A stretch of 64,000 bases of DNA from Amphiplicatus metriothermophilus (GCF_900199215.1 NZ_FZQA01000003.1:186001-250000); one strand, 5' to 3'. Counted from the first letter of the stretch, positions 1-12,951 are shown. Numbers and translations are program-made. The notes: generated from the sequence alone by a model not told the origin.

Positions 1-1
1 G

Positions 2-271
2 GGTCTGGCCCGCGGCGGCTCGCTCGACAACGCGGTCGTGGTCGACGGCGCGCGCGTGCTGAACGCCGAGGGGCTGCGCGACCCGGCGGAGTTCGTGCTG
101 CACAAGGCGCTCGACCTCGTCGGCGACCTCGCTCTCGCCGGCGCGCCGGTGCGCGGCCGGATCGTCGCGCACAAGCCGGGCCACGACCTCAACACCCGCC
201 TCGCCCGGCGCATTCTCGAGCAGTTCGCGCCTGACCGGCCGAGCGCCGCGCCGGCGCGTCTGACGGCCTGA
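2..271 (+). CDS. lpxC: LpxC, UDP-3-O-acyl-GlcNAc deacetylase (3' end only)
   Basis: This is the C-terminal 89 residues of the zinc deacetylase that makes the first committed step of lipid A synthesis in the cytoplasm. The start lies left of the window. The fragment has the family's GGSLDNAVV stretch, the HKxLDxxGDL motif whose His and Asp bind zinc, and the KPGHDLN motif with the catalytic His. The stop is followed about 90 nt later by bamD, the usual alphaproteobacterial order after ftsZ. The last 12 or so residues ([10 protein letters not shown]) form a low-complexity tail with no obvious role. Identification is firm despite the truncation. Confidence 0.95.
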   Translation, partial: GLARGGSLDNAVVVDGARVLNAEGLRDPAEFVLHKALDLVGDLALAGAPVRGRIVAHKPGHDLNTRLARRILEQFAPDRPSAAPARLTA

Positions 272-290
272 CCGGACGGCGACGCTTCGT

Positions 291-319
291 TTGACCGCCG
301 CCGCGCCGCCCCCTAAAAG
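291..319 (+). promoter_or_regulatory. Candidate sigma-70 promoter of bamD
   Basis: A TTGACC -35 (291-296) and a TAAAAG -10 (314-319) are separated by exactly 17 nt in the short lpxC-bamD gap, about 40 nt before the bamD start. Read from sequence only; readthrough from lpxC is also possible. Confidence 0.4.
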
Positions 320-361
320 ACGAGGACAGGGGCGGGGGTAGAGGCGAGAGGCGTTTTGCCC

Positions 362-1309
362 ATGACGCGTTTCCATCGGTCGGCGGTTCTCGTCGGCGCA
401 GTGTTCGCCGCGGCGTTGCTCGCGGCCTGCTCGTCTTCGGGCGGCAAGAAGAAGTTCGCCTATGTGGAGCGCCCGGTGGAGGTGCTCTACCAGCAGGCGA
501 CTGATCGGCTCGAACGCAAGCGCTATGAGGAGGCGGTCGCGCTGTTCGAGGAGGTCGAACGCCAGCACCCCTATTCCTCCTGGGCGCGGCGCGCCATGCT
601 GATGCGCGCTTTCGCCTATTATCAGAACAACGATTACGAGGAAGCGCTCGGCGCGCTCGATCAGTTCATCACGCTCCATCCCGGCAACAAGGACGCGCCC
701 TACGCCTATTATCTGAAGGCCATGTGCTATTACGAGCGCATCACCGATGTCGGGCGCGATCAGGAACACACCAACAACGCGGTCGCCGCGCTCAATGACG
801 TCATCCGACGCTATCCGAACACGGAATATGCGCGCGACGCGCGCCTCAAGCTTGATCTCACCTATGATCACCTTGCCGGCAAGGAGATGTATGTCGGCCG
901 CTTCTATCTGAAGCAGAACAAGCACATCGCCGCCATCAATCGCTTCAGGACCGTCATCGAGAACTATCAGACGACCAGTCACGTGCCCGAAGCGCTGCAT
1001 CGCCTGGTCGAGGCCTATCTGGAGCTCGGGATCGTCGACGAGGCGATGTCGGCCGCCGCCGTGCTTGGCCATAACTATCCGGGCACGAAGTGGTACGAAG
1101 ATTCCTATCGGCTGTTCGCCCGTCACGGACTGATCGATGGAAGCGGCCGGCTCGCCATGCGCCGCCTGCCACGCGACGATTCGAAAAAGCGCAAGGGCAG
1201 GGACGAAAACGCGCCGGCCCTCACTGACGCCGGTCCGGCCGCCGAGCCGTCGCCGGTGGCGGAGGCGCTTCCCGTCGATCCGCTCGAAAGGCCGGAAGGC
1301 GGCGTGTAG
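362..1309 (+). CDS. bamD: BamD, outer membrane protein assembly lipoprotein
   Basis: BamD is an essential lipoprotein of the BAM complex that folds beta-barrel proteins into the outer membrane; it sits on the periplasmic face and contacts BamA. The N-terminus is a lipoprotein signal with lipobox LAAC (lipidated Cys about residue 23), followed by tetratricopeptide-like helices over roughly residues 40-245 (for example the ALYxxA-like 'EVLYQQATDRLERKRYEEA'). The C-terminal 45 residues are charged and proline-rich, as often in alphaproteobacteria. I chose ATG 362 over an in-frame TTG at 356 because the purine-rich GAGGCGAGAG sits at better spacing. Genes lpxC before and recN after fit the family context. 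Confidence 0.93.
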   Translation: MTRFHRSAVLVGAVFAAALLAACSSSGGKKKFAYVERPVEVLYQQATDRLERKRYEEAVALFEEVERQHPYSSWARRAMLMRAFAYYQNNDYEEALGALDQFITLHPGNKDAPYAYYLKAMCYYERITDVGRDQEHTNNAVAALNDVIRRYPNTEYARDARLKLDLTYDHLAGKEMYVGRFYLKQNKHIAAINRFRTVIENYQTTSHVPEALHRLVEAYLELGIVDEAMSAAAVLGHNYPGTKWYEDSYRLFARHGLIDGSGRLAMRRLPRDDSKKRKGRDENAPALTDAGPAAEPSPVAEALPVDPLERPEGGV

Positions 1310-1336
1310 GGCGCGCAAGCGTCGGTTCCGCTTCCG

Positions 1337-2188
1337 TTACGGCGCGTTTCGCTTGCTTTCGCGAGGCGATCGGGATAAAGGGCGCGCCGCTTCGAAACGG
1401 GCCCCGCTCAGCAATGCGCGGGTGGCGTCGTCCGCGGGAAAAAAGGATTCGATGGCGAGCTCCGACAAGGTGACGTCCGTCGGCGAGCCGAACACCGTCG
1501 TCGCGGAGAAGAGCGACAGAACGCTCTCGCCCGCGCGCAGCGTCAGCGGCGTGAAGACGCCGTTGAATTCCTCCGCTTCGGCGCGCTCGGGCGCAGGAAA
1601 GCCTGAAAGCTCTGCATACAGTGTTTCTAGGTCGCGGTCGCCCGTCGCCTCGATCTGCCGCCTCAGTCGGGCCAGGACATGGACGCGCCACTGCGAGAGG
1701 TTGAGGATATGCGGAGCAAGTCCGTTGGGATGCAGCGACAGTCTGAGCACGTTGGCCGGCGGATCGAGCAGGGACGGGTCGGCCGCGCCCTGGGCGAGGG
1801 CGAGCGCCGCGTCGTTCGCTGCGAGCATGTTCCAGCCGCGATCGACTGCAAGCGCTGGATAGGGCATGTGCCCGTCGAGCAGCAGGCGAACAGCCTCGAC
1901 GGCTGGGCGCAGCGAGGGATCGTCGAGCGGGCGCGCGCGGTATAACGGCGCGTAGCCGGCCGCGGCCAGCATGGCGTTGCGCTCGCGCAAGGGGATGTCG
2001 AGGCTCGCGCAGAGCAGGACCACCATCTCGCGGCTGGGCAGGGCGCGCCCCGTCTCGACGAAGCTCAAATGCTTCTGCGAGATCCCGGCCTCGAGGGCGA
2101 GATCGAGCTGGGTCTTGCGCCGGCGCGCGCGCCACGCTTTCAGCCTGGCGCCGAACAGGTCGCGCGGCGTTGCGTTCGGATCGGACAT
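1337..2188 (-). CDS. MmyB-type XRE-family transcriptional regulator
   Basis: A 283-residue DNA-binding regulator with an N-terminal Cro/C1-type helix-turn-helix (about residues 10-65, 'KTQLDLALEAGISQKHLS') and a C-terminal MmyB-like sensor domain (about residues 100-270), the architecture of MmyB/MrfA-type regulators thought to bind lipid-like ligands. ATG 2188 is preceded by GGAGAC at good spacing and begins exactly at the HTH; an in-frame extension to 2314 would cross the divergent promoter region. It is divergent from a small membrane protein gene, its likely target. It interrupts the bamD-recN order and is probably an insertion in this lineage. Ligand unknown. Confidence 0.85.
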   Translation of the reverse strand: MSDPNATPRDLFGARLKAWRARRRKTQLDLALEAGISQKHLSFVETGRALPSREMVVLLCASLDIPLRERNAMLAAAGYAPLYRARPLDDPSLRPAVEAVRLLLDGHMPYPALAVDRGWNMLAANDAALALAQGAADPSLLDPPANVLRLSLHPNGLAPHILNLSQWRVHVLARLRRQIEATGDRDLETLYAELSGFPAPERAEAEEFNGVFTPLTLRAGESVLSLFSATTVFGSPTDVTLSELAIESFFPADDATRALLSGARFEAARPLSRSPRESKRNAP

Positions 2189-2249
2189 GGATGTCTCCCT
2201 GAGGCGTCTGCGCAGCCGGCGCAGCATAAGGGCGACCGGCGGACGCTCA

Positions 2250-2266
2250 ATTACCTGCGAGGAAAT
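2250..2266. promoter_or_regulatory. Imperfect dyad, candidate operator of the MmyB-type regulator
   Basis: ATTACCT (2250-2256), spacer GCG, AGGAAAT (2260-2266): arms match at 6 of 7 positions. It lies in the 137-nt divergent region between the regulator and the membrane protein gene. Short and imperfect, so weak evidence. Confidence 0.3.
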
Positions 2267-2325
2267 CGACTTCATTCCCATAAGCGGCGATCGTTCGGCG
2301 CAGCGACGCTGCAACGGAGACGATC

Positions 2326-2718
2326 ATGACGCAACGCACCCTGCTGAAATACGCCCTGCTGGCCGATGCGGCCGCGAGCGGCGCGACCGGTCTGTTCATG
2401 GCCGGCGGCGCCGGCCTTCTCGCGCCGCTGCTCGGGCTGCCGAAGCCGCTCCTGCTTTACGCCGGCCTGTTTCTCATTCCTTACGCCGTAATCGTCGCGC
2501 TGGTCGGCGTCGCCTCGCCGGTCAGGACCGGGGCGGTGTGCGGGATCGTGCTGGCCAATCTCGTCTGGACAGCCGCGAGCTTCGGGCTTTTCGCGCTGCC
2601 TCAGATTGCGCCGACCCTGCTGGGCTACGCCTTCGTCGCCGCGCAGGCGCTCGCGGTGCTGGCTTTCGCTCTCGTCCAGCGGGCGGGCCTGGCGCGCCTG
2701 CGCGCGCAGGGCGCGTGA
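2326..2718 (+). CDS. Small four-helix integral membrane protein, unknown function
   Basis: A 130-residue hydrophobic protein with about four transmembrane helices (approximately residues 8-33, 40-62, 68-90 and 98-118) and short loops. It starts MTQRTLLKYALL, ends in a basic tail, and is preceded by an AACGGAGACG ribosome-binding site. I do not recognise a named family with certainty; the pattern resembles small DoxX/SPW-type membrane proteins. It is transcribed divergently from the MmyB-type regulator, so it is probably the regulated gene, but its substrate or role cannot be read from the sequence. Confidence 0.7.
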   Translation: MTQRTLLKYALLADAAASGATGLFMAGGAGLLAPLLGLPKPLLLYAGLFLIPYAVIVALVGVASPVRTGAVCGIVLANLVWTAASFGLFALPQIAPTLLGYAFVAAQALAVLAFALVQRAGLARLRAQGA

Positions 2719-2837
2719 CAAGTCGGCGCCGCGAAAGGGTTCCTTCCGGGGGCCGGGCGAATCCTGCTAGAGACAATCTGCGGCCGGCGCGCCTGCGCGC
2801 GTCGGCCCTTTTCCGCTTCCGCGCGCCATCGGCATTC

Positions 2838-6927
<4,090 letters not shown>

Positions 6928-6928
6928 A

Positions 6929-7035
6929 GCGCGTGGTGCGTAGAGAGCAGGAAGTGAAGTGAAAGCAGAATCTGTAACGCCGACTTAGTGGGGATATCGC
7001 ATTGGCCGCCGCTCTACGCGCTACGCACTACGCGC
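6929..7035. repeat. Inverted repeat with CTACGC direct repeats between ligA and the aminopeptidase gene
   Basis: Arm 6929-6943 (GCGCGTGGTGCGTAG) pairs with 7021-7035 (CTACGCACTACGCGC) at 14 of 15 positions, and CTACGC-type hexamers recur across 7013-7047. It sits between convergent genes, so it may act as a terminator or be a REP-like element. Confidence 0.55.
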
Positions 7036-7048
7036 CATGCGCTACGTA

Positions 7049-8866
7049 CTAGATCGCCCGCGTCTTTCGCGTCAGCCAGTCGGCGACGTCCTTCGGCAGG
7101 CGCGGGGCCAGCGTCTGGCGCACCCGCGCATGATATCTGTTGAGCCAGTGCCGTTCGTATTCGGACAGAAGCGAGGGGACGACGAGATCGAGCTCGATCG
7201 GCGCGAGGGTGAGCGTTTCGAAGCCCATCATCGCCCGCTCGCCGCCTTCGACCGGCTCGGGCGGCGTGACGACGACGAGATTTTCGATCCGTATGCCGAA
7301 GGCGCCGGCCTTGTAGTAGCCGGGCTCGTTGGAGACGATCATGCCGGGCTTCAAGGGCTGGCTGTTCGCGGTCTTGGCGATGCGCTGCGGGCCCTCATGC
7401 ACGCCGAGAAAGCTCCCCACCCCGTGGCCGGTGCCGTGGTCGTAGTCGAGCCCCGCCTCCCACAGCGGCCGGCGGGCGAACGCGTCGAGCTGATGGCCCG
7501 TCGTTCCTTCCGGAAAGCGGGCGGTCGCGAGCGCGATATGGCCCTTGAGCACGCGGGTGAAGCGGTCGCGCATCTCCGCGGTCGGCTTTCCGACGGCGAC
7601 GGTGCGGGTGATGTCGGTCGTTCCGTCCCGGTACTGAGCGCCGGAGTCGATGAGGAACAGCTCGCCCGGCTGGAGCCTGCGGTTGGTGCGGGTGTTGACG
7701 CGGTAATGCACGATCGCGCCGTTGGGCCCGGCGCCCGAGATCGTGTCGAAGCTGATGTCGACGAGCTCGCCGGTCTCGCGGCGCAGCGCTTCGAGCTTCT
7801 TCGCGGCGGTTATTTCATCGACGCTTCCGTCCTGGGCCTCGCTTGCGAGCCAATAGAGGAAGCGCGTCACGGCCGCTCCGTCGCGCTCATGGGCGGCGCG
7901 CGCGCCGGCGAGCTCGGCGTCGTTCTTGCACGCGCGCGGCAGCGCGCAGGGGTCGGGAATTTCGATTACGCGCGCGCCGGACTCTTTCAGCAGACGGACG
8001 AATTGCGCCGGCGCGAGCGCGGGGTCGACCGCGACCTTCGCGCCCTTGCCGCCGAGGGCGCGAATCGCCTCGGCCGCGGCTTCTTCGGGGCGGATGTCGA
8101 CGCCGTCGCCGAGATGGCCCGCAAGCGCGTTGTCGACCTTTTCCGGCGCGACGAAGAGGCTCGCCGCGCCGTCTGCGGAAAGTATCGCGCGCCCCAGCGG
8201 CAGGGGGGTGCGCGAAACGTCGCCGCCGCGGATGTTGAACAGCCACGCAATCGAGGGCGGCGCCGTGACGAGCAGCGCGTCGGCGCCGGCCGCCTTCACG
8301 GCGGCGGCGATCTCGCGGCGCTTTTCGGTCGACGATTTGCCGGCGAATTCCAAGGGGTGAGGCCGGATTTTCGCGGACGGGCGCGGCGGCTGGTCCGCCC
8401 AGGCCGCGTCGACGGGATTGTCCTCGACCGGAACGATCTCGAAGCCCGCGCGCTTCGCCGCCGCTTCAAGGCGGGCGAGGCCGGCCGTCGTATGCAGCAT
8501 CGGGTCGTAGCCGATGCGCCAGCCCTTGCGCGCGTTCTTCGCGAGCCATTCCTCCGGGGAGGCGTCGGGAATGCTTTCATACTCGAAAAAAGCGTCGTCG
8601 ACCTCGCCGCGCGCCTGAAGCGTATAGCGGCCGTCGACGAAGATCGCGGCGCGATCCATCAGCACGATGGCCGCCCCGGCAGAGCCCGAAAAGCCCGAAA
8701 CCCACATCAGCCGCTCGGCGTAGGCGGGGATGTATTCGTTCTGGTATTCGTCGTCATGCGGAACGATGAAGCCGTCGAGCCCGCGCTTCTTCATCTCGGC
8801 GCGCAGAAGCGGCAGATGCTTCGCGGCGTAGGAACGGTCGGAGACGGGATCGAAGGACTGGAACAT
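7049..8866 (-). CDS. Aminopeptidase P family protein (M24 Xaa-Pro aminopeptidase)
   Basis: A 605-residue cytoplasmic metallopeptidase that removes N-terminal residues before proline. It has the three-domain layout of long (eukaryote-like) aminopeptidase P: two creatinase-like N-terminal domains (about 1-150 and 160-310) and a C-terminal pita-bread catalytic domain. The five metal ligands are visible: Asp in FLIDSGAQY, Asp in GTTDITR, His in GTGHGVG, Glu in SNEPGYY and Glu in GFETLTLAP. A C-terminal helical extension ('YHARVRQTLAPRL') matches the ~600-residue family. It is tail-to-tail with ligA and precedes no obvious operon partner; prmA lies upstream on the same strand after an 87-nt repeat-bearing gap. 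Confidence 0.93.
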   Translation of the reverse strand: MFQSFDPVSDRSYAAKHLPLLRAEMKKRGLDGFIVPHDDEYQNEYIPAYAERLMWVSGFSGSAGAAIVLMDRAAIFVDGRYTLQARGEVDDAFFEYESIPDASPEEWLAKNARKGWRIGYDPMLHTTAGLARLEAAAKRAGFEIVPVEDNPVDAAWADQPPRPSAKIRPHPLEFAGKSSTEKRREIAAAVKAAGADALLVTAPPSIAWLFNIRGGDVSRTPLPLGRAILSADGAASLFVAPEKVDNALAGHLGDGVDIRPEEAAAEAIRALGGKGAKVAVDPALAPAQFVRLLKESGARVIEIPDPCALPRACKNDAELAGARAAHERDGAAVTRFLYWLASEAQDGSVDEITAAKKLEALRRETGELVDISFDTISGAGPNGAIVHYRVNTRTNRRLQPGELFLIDSGAQYRDGTTDITRTVAVGKPTAEMRDRFTRVLKGHIALATARFPEGTTGHQLDAFARRPLWEAGLDYDHGTGHGVGSFLGVHEGPQRIAKTANSQPLKPGMIVSNEPGYYKAGAFGIRIENLVVVTPPEPVEGGERAMMGFETLTLAPIELDLVVPSLLSEYERHWLNRYHARVRQTLAPRLPKDVADWLTRKTRAI

Positions 8867-8880
8867 GATTCGCCTGGCGC

Positions 8881-8954
8881 AGGTTGCAGGTCGCAGATTG
8901 CGAAGATCAGCGCATCATATGCCCCTGCGGCCTGTCCGCTGCAACCTGCAACCT
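8881..8954. repeat. Inverted repeat between prmA and the aminopeptidase gene
   Basis: AGGTTGCAGGTCGCAG (8881-8896) is complementary to CTGCAACCTGCAACCT (8939-8954) at 15 of 16 positions; each arm itself holds a tandem GGTTGCA-type repeat. The pair would form a long stem in the 87-nt spacer. It looks like a mobile REP-type intergenic element. Confidence 0.6.
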
Positions 8955-9838
8955 CAAACCCGCGCGAACAGCAGCGCCGGCCACACCGGATGGTCGAGCC
9001 GGTTGAGCCGGCGGAAGCCGGCGGCCTCGTAGGCCTGCGTCACGGCCTCTTCCTGCGCCGCCGTCAGCCCGGCGAGCATCGCGCGCCCGGCCGGTTTCAC
9101 GTGAGCGGCCATCGCGGGGGCGAATTCGACAAGCGGGCCGGCGAGGATGTTGGCGAAGACGAAGTCGAAAGGCGCCGCTCGGGCGATCTCAGGGTGGTCG
9201 AAGCCGTCGGCCCGTACGACCGTCACCAGCTCCGCGACGCTGTTGAGCGCGGCGTTCTCGCGGGCGATCGCGACCGAGGTCTCGTCGATGTCGCTCGCGA
9301 TCGCCGGACGGCCCCAGAGTTTCGCCGCGGCGATGGCGAGCACGGCCGAGCCCGTTCCCAGATCGAGCACGCGCTCGGGCGGCAGGCCGGCGAGCCGGTC
9401 GAGCAGGGTCAGGCATCCGGACGTGGTCGGATGATGGCCAGTGCCGAACGCCTGATTGGCGTCGATGCGGATGGGGATGAGACCCGGCTCGTTCGGCAAT
9501 TTGTCCGCATCGTGAACGCCGTAAACGACGAAGCGCCCGCAGCGCACGATCCCGAGGCCCGAAAGCGAATGAGCGACCCAGTCGATGTCGGGCACGCTTT
9601 CGATCTGCGGCGCGCCCGCGCCGTCGATCCCGGCGAGAAGGGCGCCGAGCGCGTCGCCGTCCGGCGGCTCCTCGAAATAGGCGTCGAGCCGCCAGTCGGT
9701 CTCGTCGTCTTCGGCCGCGGGCTCCGCCTTGGTCAGGCTCACGGCGCGCGCCGGCGGCCAGAGAACCTCCGTCAGCGCCGTTTCAATCGCCTCAAGCCGC
9801 GCGCGCGGGCCGGTCCAGATGAGCTTGCAGGCGGTCAT
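8954..9838 (-). CDS. prmA: PrmA, ribosomal protein L11 methyltransferase
   Basis: PrmA is a SAM-dependent methyltransferase that methylates ribosomal protein L11 in the cytoplasm. The 294-residue protein has a divergent N-terminal substrate-recognition domain (about 1-100) and a Rossmann methyltransferase domain with the PrmA hallmark FGTGHHPTT (about residues 150-160), SAM motif I 'VLDLGTGSAVLAIAAAKLWG', and FDFVFANILAGPL, the NILA motif. ATG 9838 opens at the typical N-terminus. Its 3' end overlaps one arm of the spacer repeat. The neighbouring aminopeptidase is downstream on the same strand, but the gap argues against tight coupling. Confidence 0.95.
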   Translation of the reverse strand: MTACKLIWTGPRARLEAIETALTEVLWPPARAVSLTKAEPAAEDDETDWRLDAYFEEPPDGDALGALLAGIDGAGAPQIESVPDIDWVAHSLSGLGIVRCGRFVVYGVHDADKLPNEPGLIPIRIDANQAFGTGHHPTTSGCLTLLDRLAGLPPERVLDLGTGSAVLAIAAAKLWGRPAIASDIDETSVAIARENAALNSVAELVTVVRADGFDHPEIARAAPFDFVFANILAGPLVEFAPAMAAHVKPAGRAMLAGLTAAQEEAVTQAYEAAGFRRLNRLDHPVWPALLFARV

Positions 9839-9856
9839 GGATGCTTTCGGCGTCGA

Positions 9857-9982
9857 GGGAATGAGGATCGAAGATCGAAGAATGTCATGTCCTCCCGGAA
9901 GGCGCTGAAGCGCCGATTCGAAATCCGGAATAATCGCTCCGTCCGGCTCCCGGCTGTTCGCTGCGCTTCGGCCGGGATGACA
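9857..9982. repeat. REP-like repeat-rich spacer between uvrD and prmA
   Basis: The 169-nt gap holds a tandem GATCGAA repeat (9867-9880), a GGCGCTGAAGCGCC hairpin (9901-9914) and outer complementary arms: TGTCATG...CCCGG (9884-9898) with CCGGGATGACA (9972-9982). The CCGGGATGACA end is typical of dispersed repeats in GC-rich alphaproteobacteria. Confidence 0.45.
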
Positions 9983-10007
9983 GACGTCGTCTGGGCCGCG
10001 CGAGCCG

Positions 10008-12362
10008 TCACGCGCCCTCCAGGAAGGCGTCGATGACCTTTTTCGGGCCGGTATGGTCGAAATCGACGACGAGCTTCTGTCCGTCCGCGGCGGTCACCTT
10101 TCCGTAGCCGAACTTCTGATGGAACACCCGCTGGCCCACGGAGAATCTGGACTTTCCCGGCGCGCTGACGGAGACCGTCGCGGCGCGCCCTTCGATGAGG
10201 GGCGGGCGGGCGGCGCGCGCCTTGGCGGCGCGGGCCCGCCGCCAGCCGGGATTGTCGTAATAGGCGTCCTCGTCGATCCTCGCCCCGTCGAAGGCGGACC
10301 GCCTCGCGAAATTGCGCGCCGCGGCGCCGTAAAGTCCCGGCTCGGAGACGACGTCGACCGCGTCCTCGGGCAGCTCGTCGATGAAGCGCGAGGGGATGGC
10401 GTTCTGCCAGCGGCCGAAGATCTGGCGGTTGGCGGCGAAGGAGATGCGGCAGCTTTCCTTCGCCCGGGTCACGCCCACATAGGCGAGGCGGCGCTCCTCC
10501 TCGAGGGCGGCCTCGCCCTTTTCGTCGAGCGCGCGCTGGGAGGGAAAGATCCCTTCCTCCCAGCCGGGGAGAAACACCACGGGAAACTCAAGACCCTTGG
10601 CCGCGTGCAGGGTCATCAGCCAGACCTGTCCGTCAACGGAGGATTCATTGAGCTCCGAGACCAGCGCCACATGGTCGAGATAGCCTTCGAGCGCGTCGAA
10701 CTCCGAGGCCGCCTGCACCAGCTCCTTGAGGTTGTCGAGCTTGGAGTCCGCCTGCGCCGATTTCGACGTCTTCCACATGTCGATATAGCCGGACTCCTCG
10801 AGGACGAGCTCGGCGATGTCGGCCGGCGGCATGTCGCGCGCGTCGCGCGCCCAGCGGTCGAGGTCGTCGAGAAAGCGCGCGAGCGCCTTGCGCGCCGCGG
10901 CGGTCAGGTCGTCCGTCTCCAGCGCGAGCCGGCCGGCCGCGGCGAGGGAAACGCCCGCGTCGCGCGCGATTCTGTGCAGGGTCTGCAAAGCCTTCTCGCC
11001 GAGGCCGCGGCGCGGCTTGTTGACGACACGCTCGAAGGAAAGATCGTCGTCGGCGCTGCGGATGAGCCGCAGATAGGCGAGGGCGTCGCGCGTCTCCTCG
11101 CGTTCGTAAAAGCGCGGGCCGCCGACGACCTTGTAGGGAACGCCGATCGCGTTGAAGCGCTCTTCGAAGGCGCGCATCTGGAAGGAGGCGCGCACCAGCA
11201 CCGCCATGTCGGAAAGCGGGCGGCCCTTCATCTGCTCGGCCTCGATGTCGTCGGCGACGACGCGCGCTTCCTCCTCGCCGTCCCACACCCCGCGCAGGCG
11301 CACCGGCTCGCCGTCCTCGCGCTCGGTCCACAGCGTCTTGCCAAGGCGCGCCCTGTTGGCGGAAATGAGTCCCGACGCCGCGGCGAGGATCGCCGGCGTC
11401 GAGCGGTAATTGCGTTCGAGCCGGATCACCGTCGCGCCGGGAAAATCTTTCTCGAAACGGAGGATGTTCTCGACCTCCGCTCCGCGCCAGCCGTAGATCG
11501 ACTGATCGTCGTCGCCGACGCAGCAGATGTTGCGATGCTTCTGCGCGAGAAGGCGCAGCCACAGATACTGCGCGACGTTCGTGTCCTGATATTCGTCGAC
11601 CAGCATGTAGCGGAAGCGGTTCTGATAGTCGGCGAGAACGTCCGGGCGGTTCTGGAAGATCGTCAGGTTATGAACCAGAAGATCGCCGAAGTCGGCCGCG
11701 TTGAGCGTCTTCAGCCGCGCCTGATAGGCCGCATAAAGGGCGATCGCGCGCCCGTCGGCGAAATGATGCGCCTCGCTGGCGGGAACCTTGTCGGGGGTGA
11801 GGCCGCGGTTCTTCCAGCCGTCGATCATGGCCGCCAGGCCCCGCCCGGTCCAGCGCTTCTCGTCGAGGCCGGCCGCCTCGATCGCCTGCTTGGCGAGACG
11901 CGCCTGGTCGTCGGCGTCGATGATGGCGAAGCTCGGCCTGAGGCCGACGAGCTCGGCGTGCCGGCGCAGGATCTGCGCGCCAATGGAATGGAACGTGCCG
12001 AGCCACTGCATTCCTTCGACGCCGCCGCGCCCCTGGCCGATGAGCGCGCCGACGCGCTCCTTCATCTCGCGCGCGGCCTTGTTGGTGAAGGTGACCGCGA
12101 GGATCTGCCAGGGCCGCGCCTTGCCGGCGAAGAGAAGGTGGGCGAGCCGCGTCGTCAGCGCGCGCGTCTTGCCGGTGCCGGCGCCGGCCAGGACGAGCAC
12201 CGGGCCTTCGGTCGCGAGCACGGCGGCGCGCTGTTCGTCGTTGAGGCATTGGAGATAGGGCGCGTCGGCGAACGCCGCCGGCGCTTCGGAAAGGCCGGGC
12301 GGGCGCAGGCCGGCCTGCGCCAGTTCGGAAAGGGACGGTTTGGGGGCGGGGCGCGGACTCAT
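10008..12362 (-). CDS. uvrD: UvrD/PcrA-type superfamily 1 DNA helicase
   Basis: A 784-residue 3'-5' DNA helicase for nucleotide excision and mismatch repair and for clearing conflicts with RNA polymerase. SF1A motifs are in order: Q motif 'LNDEQRAAV', Walker A AGAGTGKT, motif Ia 'VTFTNKAA', DEYQDTN (motif II), 'VGDDDQSIYGWRGA' (III), 'RLERNYRS' (IV), 'MTLHAAKGLEFP' (V) and 'RRLAYVGVTRAK' (VI). The C-terminal 60 residues ('SVGQRVFHQKFGYGKV') form the Tudor-like RNA polymerase-binding domain of PcrA/UvrD. ATG 12362 precedes a proline-rich N-terminus common in alphaproteobacteria. Firm assignment. Confidence 0.95.
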   Translation of the reverse strand: MSPRPAPKPSLSELAQAGLRPPGLSEAPAAFADAPYLQCLNDEQRAAVLATEGPVLVLAGAGTGKTRALTTRLAHLLFAGKARPWQILAVTFTNKAAREMKERVGALIGQGRGGVEGMQWLGTFHSIGAQILRRHAELVGLRPSFAIIDADDQARLAKQAIEAAGLDEKRWTGRGLAAMIDGWKNRGLTPDKVPASEAHHFADGRAIALYAAYQARLKTLNAADFGDLLVHNLTIFQNRPDVLADYQNRFRYMLVDEYQDTNVAQYLWLRLLAQKHRNICCVGDDDQSIYGWRGAEVENILRFEKDFPGATVIRLERNYRSTPAILAAASGLISANRARLGKTLWTEREDGEPVRLRGVWDGEEEARVVADDIEAEQMKGRPLSDMAVLVRASFQMRAFEERFNAIGVPYKVVGGPRFYEREETRDALAYLRLIRSADDDLSFERVVNKPRRGLGEKALQTLHRIARDAGVSLAAAGRLALETDDLTAAARKALARFLDDLDRWARDARDMPPADIAELVLEESGYIDMWKTSKSAQADSKLDNLKELVQAASEFDALEGYLDHVALVSELNESSVDGQVWLMTLHAAKGLEFPVVFLPGWEEGIFPSQRALDEKGEAALEEERRLAYVGVTRAKESCRISFAANRQIFGRWQNAIPSRFIDELPEDAVDVVSEPGLYGAAARNFARRSAFDGARIDEDAYYDNPGWRRARAAKARAARPPLIEGRAATVSVSAPGKSRFSVGQRVFHQKFGYGKVTAADGQKLVVDFDHTGPKKVIDAFLEGA

Positions 12363-12440
12363 GGGCCCACCCTAGCCGAGGCGGAACGATTCTGGAACAT
12401 GCGCCGCCGCGACGCATCGCGCGCGCCCGCGCCCGCGCGC

Positions 12441-12761
12441 TCAGCCGAGGCTCACCGCCGTGCCGGAGGCCGAGACCATCATCATCGACCCCTTCTCGCC
12501 GATCACCTCGTAGTCGATGTCGACGCCGACCACCGCGTCGGCGCCGAGCCGGCGCGCCTCCTCGGCGAGCTCGTCGAGCGCGATCCGCCGCGCCTCGCGC
12601 AGGGATTTCTCGTAAGAGCCCGAGCGTCCGCCGACGATGTCGCGAATGCCGGCGAACAGGTCGCGGAACACATGCGCGCCGAGGATCGCCTCGCCGACGA
12701 CGACGCCCTTGTAGTCGCGAATGGTTCTGCCCTGGATGTCGTGAGTCGTGGTCAGGATCAT
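12441..12761 (-). CDS. YbjQ family (UPF0145) protein
   Basis: A 106-residue protein of the YbjQ family, putative heavy-metal-binding domain proteins of unknown function that assemble into pentamers. It aligns along its full length with E. coli YbjQ: '[20 protein letters not shown]', '[13 protein letters not shown]', '[16 protein letters not shown]' and '[11 protein letters not shown]'. Two adjacent ATGs exist; the second (12761) gives the E. coli length and sits 5 nt after GGAGA, so it is preferred over 12764. It lies 78 nt from the uvrD start on the same strand and is divergent from the YegP gene. Confidence 0.88.
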   Translation of the reverse strand: MILTTTHDIQGRTIRDYKGVVVGEAILGAHVFRDLFAGIRDIVGGRSGSYEKSLREARRIALDELAEEARRLGADAVVGVDIDYEVIGEKGSMMMVSASGTAVSLG

Positions 12762-12951
12762 CATTGTCTCCGAAGGCTGAAGGATTTGCATCGAATTGAC
12801 GTCGAATGCGCGGACGACATGTGGGACGCGCGCCGCGCCTGCGCAACCGCGATCGGCCGGGCCGGTCGGTTCGCGCGCCGAAGGGTTGATCTTCGCGCGC
12901 GCTTCGCCGAACCTCTCGGCGGGTCCGTTTCAGCCCTGGAGGGAGAAAGAC

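Noticed and set aside
7037-10036. A 999-residue plus-strand open frame opposite the aminopeptidase and prmA genes
   Set aside because: Complementary to two clear genes with catalytic motifs; no ribosome-binding site or homology.
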